A program made the position numbers and the translations under genes. This document shows, piece after piece, positions 1 to 6,035 of a stretch of DNA of 6,715 bases. Numbering within the stretch: position 1 is the stretch's first letter; every line of letters begins with the position of its first letter. Source of the DNA: an uncultured Planctomycetaceae bacterium (GTDB lineage Bacteria > Planctomycetota > Planctomycetia > Planctomycetales > Planctomycetaceae); contig CAIXQV010001108.1 in the NCBI GenBank assembly GCA_903921605.1, positions 1 to 6,715 of the forward strand, written 5' to 3'. The notes under the pieces were generated by a model. That model had not been told where the DNA came from. It worked only from the letters and a program-made list of their open reading frames with translations, and did no database searches.

Positions 1-673
1 GACTTTTAACAAGATTGCGACCCGCACAACACTGCAGGCCGCCGGGCTGCTGGTTCCGCCGGGTGTCGCTCTGAATCGAATCTCTTCTCCAGCACTGATT
101 CACGAGGCTGCTCGATGCGTCGGCTACCCACTAGTCGTCAAGCCATCCGAACAGGGATCCAGCGTCGGTGTCAGTATCGTTCAGCAGGAAAGCCAGTTGG
201 ATGAGGCCGTGCGTGAAGCAACTCGCTGGTGCCCTCGTTTCCTGATTGAACAATTCATCGTTGGCCGCGAAATCACCGTTCCCGTTATCAACGGGGTCGC
301 GTTCCCGGCCATCGAAATTGTTCCGTCCGGAGCCTGGTACGACTATCAGGCGAAGTATCACGACGAGCAGACTCAGTATCGAGTTTCCCCACCAGGACTA
401 CCTGACAGCTTGAATGAAAGCGTACTTCGAGCTTGTCGAGTCTGCGACGTCAGCGCGATCAGTCGGACGGATCTTCGAGTCGATGCATCAGGTCGCTGCT
501 GGATTCTGGAGATCAATACGATCCCCGGCATGACATCTCACAGCCTCGTGCCGATGTCGGCTAAGGCACTGGGGATCACTTTAGGAGAACTCTGCGAGCA
601 CGTTCTCCAGCACCGCCTCAACCGCATCAGCTCTGTTGCCTGGGAATCCCAAGTCTCCCGACGAGCGGCGTAA
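1..673 (+). CDS. ddl: D-alanine--D-alanine ligase, 5'-truncated by window edge
   Basis: This cytoplasmic ATP-grasp enzyme joins two D-alanines into the dipeptide that ends the peptidoglycan stem. The reading frame is open from base 2, giving 223 visible residues; the N-terminal domain lies upstream of the window. Visible motifs, numbered from the first full codon, are: the ATP-binding strand VVKPSEQGSSVGVS (K47, S53, S54), matching E. coli DdlB K144 and S150; E83 and GREITV (88-93) of the ATP-grasp fold; YDYQAKY (113-119), whose K118-Y119 pair matches DdlB K215-Y216; RTDLRV (R155, D157); and LEINTIPGMTSHSLVP (169-184), with metal ligands E170 and N172. The K-Y pair marks a D-Ala-D-Ala enzyme rather than a VanA-type D-lactate ligase. 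The gene ends in TAA and faces the rod operon convergently. The TTG at 197 is internal and not the start. The fold and function are clear; the N-terminal substrate residues cannot be checked. Confidence 0.95.
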   Translation, partial: TFNKIATRTTLQAAGLLVPPGVALNRISSPALIHEAARCVGYPLVVKPSEQGSSVGVSIVQQESQLDEAVREATRWCPRFLIEQFIVGREITVPVINGVAFPAIEIVPSGAWYDYQAKYHDEQTQYRVSPPGLPDSLNESVLRACRVCDVSAISRTDLRVDASGRCWILEINTIPGMTSHSLVPMSAKALGITLGELCEHVLQHRLNRISSVAWESQVSRRAA

Positions 674-718
674 GAAGCATCGCAACAACTCAGTTTGCAC
701 TCGCGGAAGTTCATGCCT

Positions 719-738
719 CCGGAGATCCAGAACTCCGG
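719..738. repeat. Small inverted repeat downstream of ddl
   Basis: CCGGAG at 719-724 pairs with CTCCGG at 733-738 across an 8-base loop, about 45 bases after the ddl stop. There is no T-run after it on the + strand, so it is not a classical intrinsic terminator. It could be a 3'-end stabilising hairpin or chance. Confidence 0.3.
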
Positions 739-899
739 TCCGCAATGATCAAGCCCTTACCCCACCCGGGTTCACCCCGTTGGTCGACAGGCTTCTGCAC
801 AACTTCTTCACTCCACTCGCTCCAACAGCGATCGTTCCTGAAGTCGCGTCCTTCGGCTACTCCTCATTGTCCCGGCGGACTGGTGCAAAAGCCGTTGAA

Positions 900-920
900 C
901 CACCGGGGCAGGCCCGGTGG
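900..920. terminator. Possible bidirectional terminator hairpin
   Basis: CCACCGGG (900-907) and CCCGGTGG (913-920) form a perfect 8-bp GC-rich stem with a 5-base loop. It lies 40 bases past the pbp2 stop on the - strand and about 227 bases past the ddl stop on the + strand. Neither side has a proper U-tract: the - strand tail has only a TTTT about 10 bases away. The stem is directly visible; a terminator role is inferred from its place between convergent genes. Confidence 0.4.
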
Positions 921-960
921 CGAGTGATGATTGATCTGTGAGGCCCGCGGCTCGCGACGA

Positions 961-3273
961 TCAACGCGGCTCTACTCGTGTCAGTTCTGCGGGCCGCAGC
1001 AATCCCTGTTGAGATAAACAGCGGACCATCTCTCGGGCCACCGGTCCAGCGGCCTTGCCGCCGGAACCGCCGTGTTCGAGAACCACAACGAACGCATACC
1101 GAGGTTTGTCTGCGGGCGCATATCCCGCAAACCACGCATGATCCGGCTTTCCGGGCGAAGCTTCGGCCGTTCCGGTTTTCCCGGCGATCCTGATCCCAGG
1201 TAGCCGGACCGTCTTGAACCCGGTGCCAATCGGCTCCTCAACAACAGCCTCCAGTCCTTCTCGCACAGAGCTCAGAATCTGGTCCGTCAGCCCCGGGATT
1301 CGCTGACGGCTGACTCGAAACGGCGAATCATCAAGCTCGCTGGCTTGGCGAGCGACTCCTTCATCGCTGGCGACATGGGGAGTGACCAGCCATCCGCCGT
1401 TCGCAACCGCAGCCAGGAGTCGAACCATCTGAAGCGGCGTGACGGTGAGTCTCGACTGACCTATCGAAAGCCCAAGTGCTTCACGTTCAAAGCGCCGCTG
1501 AGCAGCCTCATGGACTGCAGCCGTCATCTCGGAATCATTTTGCTGACGACGGGCCGCGGGAACTGTCCCAGCCTTCTCGAATGGCAAATCGATGCCCGAT
1601 GCCTTGCCGAACTGAAGTCTCCGCGTCCATTCCTCGAGAGGTTGAATCCCCATGCGGCGAGCGGCATTAAAGAAGTATACGTTACAGGACTGGGCCATCG
1701 CCGTCCGAAGATTGACGTCGCCATGCCCGCGACCATGGAGCCGATAGATGAGACATCGATGTTCGTCAGGGTTTTCCAGATAGCCCTGACAGTCAAACAT
1801 CATGTCCGGCGAGAGTACGTCGGTCTGAAGGCCAGCGATCGCCGTTACGATCTTGAATGTTGAACCGGGCGGCAATGCCATCCCTGTGAATCGCGACACA
1901 AACGGCCGCCGCGCATCGCTGTTAACCATTTCCCATTGAGCTGCGGTGCCCTCTGTGAACATGGAGAGATCAAAAGCTGGAGCACTCGCGGCAGCCACAA
2001 TTCGCCCCGAATCAACTTCCATCACGACGACACAACCACCCGTCGGAATATGCTCCGGTTCCGGCGGAGCCAGTTGATCTTCGGACGGCTCTTCAGACTC
2101 GTTTGTGACTTCCGGCGGAGGCAGCAGCAGCTCTTTCTCCGCATCACCAAGTGACTCTGCCAGCAATTGTTCGGCGACTTTCTGCACCTCTGTATTCAGC
2201 GTCAAAACGACATCCCGCCCGCTCACTGGTCGTCGCACAATTTCGGATGAGACGACACGCTGCCGTCGATCACGCACAATTCTGCGAAGGCCAGACATCC
2301 CGGCGATTCGATGGTCGTAAGATTTCTCGACACCAAACCGGCCTGATCGCGTCTGATCAGATCGTCCTTGATCTGACAATGAGTCATCAGAACTCTGTTC
2401 AGCATCGCGATCTTTCTCGTTGACTTTTGTGCGTGCTCCAACAACATGAGCCGCCAGTTGATTCTGCGGATAAGTTCTCTGTGTCACAGCCACGACGCGA
2501 ACGCCCGGAAACTGCTCGGGATATTCATTGATCCTGGCGGCCACCTCGGCACTAACATTCTCCAGCACACCGTGCCAGGTTTCCTCTTCGCGAACAACGA
2601 TTCGGTCAGCCTCTTCTCGTTGTGGCGGCGTTGTCAGAGCATCGCGAATCGAAGATGCCCACCGCATGAGCGGGCCAGGCGAATCATCATCGTCCAACTC
2701 TTCGTCTGCTTCTGCGTCGACATCAACTCCGTTGATCTTCTGATTGACCGTATCGCTGATCTTTCGAACTCGCAGCTCGATTTTTCCACAACGCTGACGA
2801 AGATCTTCCTGCGACATTCCGGTGACTTCAGAAACAGCCGCGAACATGGCATCCTGCGATTCCTGAATGCCCCGTTCCGCCTTTGCGACCAGATCAGCGT
2901 TCTTTCGCTCTTCGCGACTCAGAACCTGACGGACCTGCTGCTTCAGCCAGTTCTGGTCTGCTTCGTCCTGCAGCCAGCGATAGTGCATCTGGATGGAGTA
3001 CTGTTCTACGTCAGCCGCGAGCACCAACGAATCGGCAAGGATTCGACCATCCCTGGCGGGGATAGCTTCTTCTTCGATCGTCGTAACGCCTAACGAATCA
3101 AGGTAGTCGTCCGGCAACTGAGTCTGAACCCAGGCGACTCGTCCAATCACGATCATCGCAGCTAGAGAGAATACGCTTCCCAATAACCACAGACGTACCC
3201 TGCTCCCCGGCGCGATAAATTCGTCGTGCTCGTTGCCAGGGGAGAAGACCGCGTTGTGTGGCGTGTTGTACAT
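961..3273 (-). CDS. mrdA: Penicillin-binding protein 2, elongation transpeptidase
   Basis: This class B PBP should cross-link new wall in the elongation complex, anchored in the inner membrane with its catalytic domain outside. One membrane segment spans about residues 28-48. The pedestal follows: ARDGRI (73-78), FPGVRV with RTYP and HVVG (255-279), and FGVEKSYDHRIAG (313-325). The transpeptidase motifs are complete: S471-T-F-K474 with the nucleophilic serine, S529-C-N531, and K699-T-G701. GLSIGQ and TPLQM (601-616) match E. coli PBP2 GIGQ and TPIQM, and LEHGG near the C-terminus matches LENGG. These point to PBP2 rather than FtsI. At 770 residues it exceeds E. coli PBP2 (about 633). The excess sits in an acidic stretch near 180-235, a Ser/Asp-rich linker near 281-312, and a Pro/Glu-rich insert near 375-409. 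AGGA stands only 3 nt before ATG; the next in-frame Met is at 40, inside the membrane segment, so the start is secure. It is the last gene of the operon, 11 nt after mreD. Confidence 0.95.
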   Translation of the reverse strand: MYNTPHNAVFSPGNEHDEFIAPGSRVRLWLLGSVFSLAAMIVIGRVAWVQTQLPDDYLDSLGVTTIEEEAIPARDGRILADSLVLAADVEQYSIQMHYRWLQDEADQNWLKQQVRQVLSREERKNADLVAKAERGIQESQDAMFAAVSEVTGMSQEDLRQRCGKIELRVRKISDTVNQKINGVDVDAEADEELDDDDSPGPLMRWASSIRDALTTPPQREEADRIVVREEETWHGVLENVSAEVAARINEYPEQFPGVRVVAVTQRTYPQNQLAAHVVGARTKVNEKDRDAEQSSDDSLSDQGRSDQTRSGRFGVEKSYDHRIAGMSGLRRIVRDRRQRVVSSEIVRRPVSGRDVVLTLNTEVQKVAEQLLAESLGDAEKELLLPPPEVTNESEEPSEDQLAPPEPEHIPTGGCVVVMEVDSGRIVAAASAPAFDLSMFTEGTAAQWEMVNSDARRPFVSRFTGMALPPGSTFKIVTAIAGLQTDVLSPDMMFDCQGYLENPDEHRCLIYRLHGRGHGDVNLRTAMAQSCNVYFFNAARRMGIQPLEEWTRRLQFGKASGIDLPFEKAGTVPAARRQQNDSEMTAAVHEAAQRRFEREALGLSIGQSRLTVTPLQMVRLLAAVANGGWLVTPHVASDEGVARQASELDDSPFRVSRQRIPGLTDQILSSVREGLEAVVEEPIGTGFKTVRLPGIRIAGKTGTAEASPGKPDHAWFAGYAPADKPRYAFVVVLEHGGSGGKAAGPVAREMVRCLSQQGLLRPAELTRVEPR

Positions 3274-3276
3274 GGT

Positions 3277-3280
3277 TCCT
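3277..3280 (-). promoter_or_regulatory. Short-spaced ribosome binding site of pbp2
   Basis: On the - strand the 11-nt gap after the mreD stop reads as an A-run, then AGGA, then ACC before ATG. The 3-nt spacing is shorter than usual. Ribosomes finishing mreD may reinitiate here, which would couple the two genes. Confidence 0.4.
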
Positions 3281-3284
3281 TTTT

Positions 3285-3806
3285 TCAGCCCTGCAAGAAC
3301 ACACGCCGCATGCCAAATTCATCAGCCATGCGTATCGTGAGCGATATCACAGCACTGACGGGCAAAGCGATCACCAGAACCATCTTGAGATTCTCCCGCA
3401 CTGCTGAAGCCGGAGCTGGCAAACTCAGCCATTGCTCAGTCGACAAATCGCCAAGCGTCTGAAGAACGACGGCCGCCAGAGTCAGCAGTGGTAACTGCAA
3501 AGGAAGAGGTACTCGAAACCAACTTCGTCCGGTTGAGTATTCATCGGACCGCGTCGATGGTGCCAGACAGACCACGGCCAGCAGCGGCACCAGCATTGGA
3601 CACAACGGCAGAAACGAAGGACGAGCAATCCAGTCGAGCAGCAGCATCGTTCCGGACAACACCAATCCCATTGTCGAACGGAGCCAAAACAGGCAACCAC
3701 AGATGACAGGCAGCAACAATGAACCGTGCGGCAGACTGCTCGGATTGGCAAGTTCAACGGCCAGTGTGACCCACATCACGCATCCGCAAAGAAACCATCC
3801 TTTCAT
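3285..3806 (-). CDS. mreD: MreD-like rod-shape membrane protein
   Basis: This small inner-membrane protein should work with MreC in the rod-elongation complex. The 173 residues are strongly hydrophobic, with about six predicted membrane segments (roughly 1-20, 27-42, 45-60, 66-83, 100-118 and 139-157). That matches the size and topology of MreD, which is usually about 160-180 residues. MreD is poorly conserved in sequence, so the call rests on topology and on its fixed place between mreC and pbp2. Its ATG overlaps the mreC TGA (ATGA, 3803-3806), and an AGGAG lies 9 nt upstream within mreC. An LPHG at 25-28 and a basic C-terminus are visible but not diagnostic. Another short membrane protein that replaced MreD in this operon cannot be excluded. 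Confidence 0.8.
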   Translation of the reverse strand: MKGWFLCGCVMWVTLAVELANPSSLPHGSLLLPVICGCLFWLRSTMGLVLSGTMLLLDWIARPSFLPLCPMLVPLLAVVCLAPSTRSDEYSTGRSWFRVPLPLQLPLLTLAAVVLQTLGDLSTEQWLSLPAPASAVRENLKMVLVIALPVSAVISLTIRMADEFGMRRVFLQG

Positions 3807-4777
3807 GGTGTTTGTCTCCTCTCAGACGCAGATTTCTGATCCTTTTCTGCGATCGCTCGTTCCAGCCCCAGTCGCAGAATGCCGACGGACTCCAGATCAT
3901 TTAATGACGCCGCTGGCTGAACACGAACATCCCACTGTCCGCCGGCCAGAAACTCCGCGCGAGTCACACGGCCGAAGTAAAGCTGAGGCCCTTTGACACC
4001 GTTAACGTCGGCCGAGATCACCTCGTCGCCAACCGCCACAGCTTCCGTATGCGGAATCCCGGTGACACTGCATTCTTCTTCGCCGGTTCCTTCCAGAGTT
4101 CCCGTCACTCCGAAGTGCAGACCGTCGGGAGTTCGTCGCAGCAACGTGACCTGCGCTTTGAACCCTGCCGCATTCACCGGCTGAACCAGGCTGACCCACC
4201 TCGCGGCTTTGTCGATTCGACCAACAACTACGGCTCCCGTGAGAACTCGATCTCCCGAGTTAACGGAATGATCCGTGCCCGCATCGACCATGATGCCATT
4301 TCCTGCGATCACAAGCTCCGACCGCGTAATGCCCGCGGATTTGCCGGCATCGACGATCAGCTCTCGCAGCGAATTCGGCATTCCACCGGTGCTGACGACC
4401 GACGCTTCAATCAGTCGAAACTGTGCGAGCGACGACAGCGGCTCGATCATCTGAACGAGCGATGAAGCCATCTTTTCGCGTTTCAGATCTCGCCGTAGTC
4501 GAGCATTCTCGATCATCAGTTGCCGCAGCAGCAGTTCATTCTTCTTTTGCTGTTCATCGTGCAACGCCTTGCCGCTGGATACGTCTGCCTGCGGACTCAT
4601 TTTCTCGCGAGCCGTCATGGCCACGACAATCAGCCGCCCTGGACTCAGCGCGTCGTGAATCATGGGCCGAAACGGATTTAGCAATCCTGTCCGATCAGCG
4701 ACGGCAACCACAAGCGACAGGAAAAACATTCCCGTCGCCCCCAGCCACATTCTCTGCCGTATCTGATCTGCTCGCAT
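3803..4777 (-). CDS. mreC: Rod shape-determining protein MreC
   Basis: MreC is an inner-membrane protein whose periplasmic domain scaffolds and activates the PBP2-RodA wall synthase. The 324 residues show a short basic cytoplasmic N-terminus, one membrane segment (about 12-28), an RTGLLNPFR juncture, and a charged helical stretch likely to form a coiled coil (about 70-105). A beta-rich C-terminal region follows. It has the spaced-glycine pattern typical of MreC: VDAGKSAGI (142-150), GDRVLTGAVVVGRI (175-188), and VAVGDEVISADVNGVKGPQLYFGRV (starting at 247). The last 20 residues are a charged tail. Length is within the family range (about 270-370). It starts 15 nt after the mreB stop with no clear Shine-Dalgarno sequence, so coupling to mreB translation is likely. 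Sequence identity to well-studied MreC proteins looks low, but domain order and operon position agree. Confidence 0.9.
   Translation of the reverse strand: MRADQIRQRMWLGATGMFFLSLVVAVADRTGLLNPFRPMIHDALSPGRLIVVAMTAREKMSPQADVSSGKALHDEQQKKNELLLRQLMIENARLRRDLKREKMASSLVQMIEPLSSLAQFRLIEASVVSTGGMPNSLRELIVDAGKSAGITRSELVIAGNGIMVDAGTDHSVNSGDRVLTGAVVVGRIDKAARWVSLVQPVNAAGFKAQVTLLRRTPDGLHFGVTGTLEGTGEEECSVTGIPHTEAVAVGDEVISADVNGVKGPQLYFGRVTRAEFLAGGQWDVRVQPAASLNDLESVGILRLGLERAIAEKDQKSASERRQTP
3816..3820 (-). promoter_or_regulatory. Strong ribosome binding site of mreD inside mreC
   Basis: On the - strand AGGAG, within the longer purine run GAGAGGAG, lies 9 nt before the mreD ATG. It is the only strong Shine-Dalgarno sequence in the operon. 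It supports the start chosen at 3806 and suggests mreD is initiated independently as well as through the ATGA overlap. Confidence 0.6.
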
Positions 4778-4792
4778 GAGGTGTCGTCCGAA

Positions 4793-5842
4793 CTAGATCT
4801 GCCGCATTCCGTCATCAAGCCCGCTCTTCCATCGGTCCAGATGGTCGAGACAAATCATGGCTCCGCGAGTCACAGCCGTTCGTGGTGAATCGGCTACTCT
4901 CACAGGAATGCCCAGATGCTGCGAGAGATACCGATCGATTCCACGCAGCAAAGAACCGCCGCCAGCCAGAATAAGCCCGGTATCTGCAAGATCTGCAATC
5001 AGCTCAGGCTGACATTTTTCAATCGTGCGGCGAATGCAGTCCACAATCTCTTCGAGAGGTTCGTACAACGCTTCACGAACTTCTTCACTGGTGACCAGAG
5101 CCTTGCGAGGAATACCGCTGGCCGTGTCCAGCCCGCTGACTTCATGGGTCAGCTCATGGTCCAGAGGAGCAGCACTGCCGATGGCAATCTTGAGTTGCTC
5201 GGCTGTTTGTTCACCGATTCGCAATGAGTATCGCCGTCGCAAATACTTGACGATCGCCTCGTCCATTGTTTCGCCAGCCGTACGAATCGACTGCGACGCG
5301 ACGATATCAGCAAGACTCAAGACCGCGACTTCTGTTGTTCCGCCTCCGATATCGCAGATCATGTTGGCGAGCGGTTCTGAGACCGGCAGCCCGACACCAA
5401 TTCCCGCAGCTTTTGACTCATCAATCAACCAGACCCGCCCTGCCCCGGCCCGCTCCGCGCTGTTGAAGACGGCTCGCCGTTCCACAGGTGTGATGCATCC
5501 CGGAACAGCAATGATCACTCGCGGTCGCAACCCCATCGACTGTCCACAGGCCTTGCGAATGAAATACCGCAGCATCGTTTCGCAAAGCTCAAAATCGCTG
5601 ATAACGCCGTGTTTCAGCGGACGTACTGCCGTAATTCCTTCTGGCGTTCTCCCCAACATCTGGTACGCCAGTTTTCCTACGGCGGCACCACGCCCCACAA
5701 CTCGGTTTGTTCCCCGCGGAACAGCAACGACCGAAGGTTCATCTATACGTATTCCGTCCCCCGGCAGACCAATCTGAGTGGACGTTGTCCCCAGATCAAT
5801 CGCGAGATCAGCACAGAATCGTTTTCGAACCCAGCCAAGCAT
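4793..5842 (-). CDS. mreB: Rod shape-determining protein MreB, actin-like
   Basis: MreB forms ATP-dependent filaments under the inner membrane that orient the wall-elongation complex. The protein has 349 residues, a normal length. Residues 1-9 (MLGWVRKRF) resemble the amphipathic membrane-binding helix of E. coli MreB. Nucleotide-binding elements are present: phosphate-1 AIDLGTTST (14-22), phosphate-2 DIGGGTTEVAV (164-174), and adenosine loop LAGGGSLLRGID (292-303). Family blocks EPSVVAV (35-41), GRTPEGITAVRPLKHGVISDF (starting at 64), ERRAV (121-125), GETMDEAI (190-197) and TSEEVREAL (251-259) exclude Hsp70, FtsA and ParM. Departures from the usual sequence are LIDESKAAGIG (139-149) where LIEEPMAAAIG is typical, and VPGCIT where VPCGIT or VPSGIT is typical. 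The Glu equivalent to the catalytic one (E142) is kept. ATG at 5842 gives the expected N-terminus; a GAGAG 5 nt upstream is a weak ribosome site. It is the first gene of the operon. Confidence 0.96.
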   Translation of the reverse strand: MLGWVRKRFCADLAIDLGTTSTQIGLPGDGIRIDEPSVVAVPRGTNRVVGRGAAVGKLAYQMLGRTPEGITAVRPLKHGVISDFELCETMLRYFIRKACGQSMGLRPRVIIAVPGCITPVERRAVFNSAERAGAGRVWLIDESKAAGIGVGLPVSEPLANMICDIGGGTTEVAVLSLADIVASQSIRTAGETMDEAIVKYLRRRYSLRIGEQTAEQLKIAIGSAAPLDHELTHEVSGLDTASGIPRKALVTSEEVREALYEPLEEIVDCIRRTIEKCQPELIADLADTGLILAGGGSLLRGIDRYLSQHLGIPVRVADSPRTAVTRGAMICLDHLDRWKSGLDDGMRQI

Positions 5843-6035
5843 CCATGCTCTCGCGGGAAAGGAATAAGGAGCGCAAAGGGAGCCCGCAGAAGCGAACTCT
5901 CACACCGTCTTTTACCGGGAAACCGGCAATTACCGCAAGATGCAGATTTTCCCGGCGAAAACGGCGTGTTTTCGATCGGCCAGGTACTCCGCAAGAGCGG
6001 TATCCGTTGAGCGAGACGAAATACGAGGTCTCCCC
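5843..6035 (-). promoter_or_regulatory. Upstream region of the rod operon, presumed promoter
   Basis: These 193 bases separate the nucleotidyltransferase stop from mreB. All genes on both sides read on the - strand, so the operon promoter is expected here, although read-through from upstream is possible. I see no good -35/-10 pair. The best weak candidate on the - strand is TTGCGG (5934-5939) followed 18 nt later by TAAAAG, which is poor. The region contains an inverted repeat at 5956-5974 and an 8-base direct repeat CCGCAAGA at 5933-5940 and 5989-5996. No convincing coding sequence is present. Confidence 0.4.
5956..5974. repeat. Perfect inverted repeat, operator-like
   Basis: CGAAAAC (5956-5962) and GTTTTCG (5968-5974) are exact inverted copies separated by 5 bases. 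The repeat lies about 114 bases upstream of the mreB ATG. The AT-containing half-sites and short spacer resemble a binding site for a dimeric regulator. It could also form an RNA hairpin. No regulator can be named. Confidence 0.35.

Larger units (their letters stand above)
674..960. other. Convergent intergenic gap between ddl and pbp2
   Basis: This 287-base stretch lies between the stops of two converging genes. No reading frame in it resembles a protein I recognise. One frame that begins inside the ddl 3' end and runs to 941 is rich in Arg and Pro and reads as compositional noise. The gap holds a 6-bp inverted repeat at 719-738 and a stronger 8-bp hairpin at 900-920. Its likely role is to end transcription from both sides. 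Confidence 0.7.

Noticed and set aside
338..358. VanA-type D-Ala-D-Lac ligase
   Set aside because: The segment reads YDYQAKY with the Lys-Tyr pair typical of D-Ala-D-Ala ligases, not the VanA-type loop.
197..673. TTG at 197 as the start of the ligase
   Set aside because: The frame is open and homologous upstream to base 2, including the ATP-binding VVKP lysine, so the TTG is an internal leucine codon.
636..941. Possible small gene in the ddl-pbp2 gap
   Set aside because: It begins inside the ddl 3' end in another frame, has Arg/Pro-rich low-information sequence, and runs through the hairpin at 900-920.
1345..1863. + strand reading frame (172 codons) opposite the PBP2 transpeptidase domain
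   Set aside because: The opposite strand carries the conserved SxxK and SxN motifs, so this frame is incidental.
2446..3093. + strand reading frame (215 codons) opposite pbp2
   Set aside because: It is fully antisense to the PBP2 pedestal region, with no recognisable motif and no ribosome site worth noting.
961..3273. FtsI (PBP3) or SpoVD instead of PBP2
   Set aside because: The GIGQ and TPLQM blocks, the FPGV...HVVG...VNEKD pedestal pattern and the position after mreD all fit PBP2; no PASTA domains are present.
5025..5777. Long + strand reading frame (250 codons) opposite mreB
   Set aside because: It is wholly antisense to a clear MreB, is rich in Ser, Arg and Pro, and has no recognisable domain; it is a shadow of mreB codon use.
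6013..6032. GAGAC/GTCTC inverted repeat at the nucleotidyltransferase 3' end as a terminator
   Set aside because: The stem is only 5 bp with a 10-base loop and no T-run, and it partly overlaps the region just after the stop; it is too weak to call.
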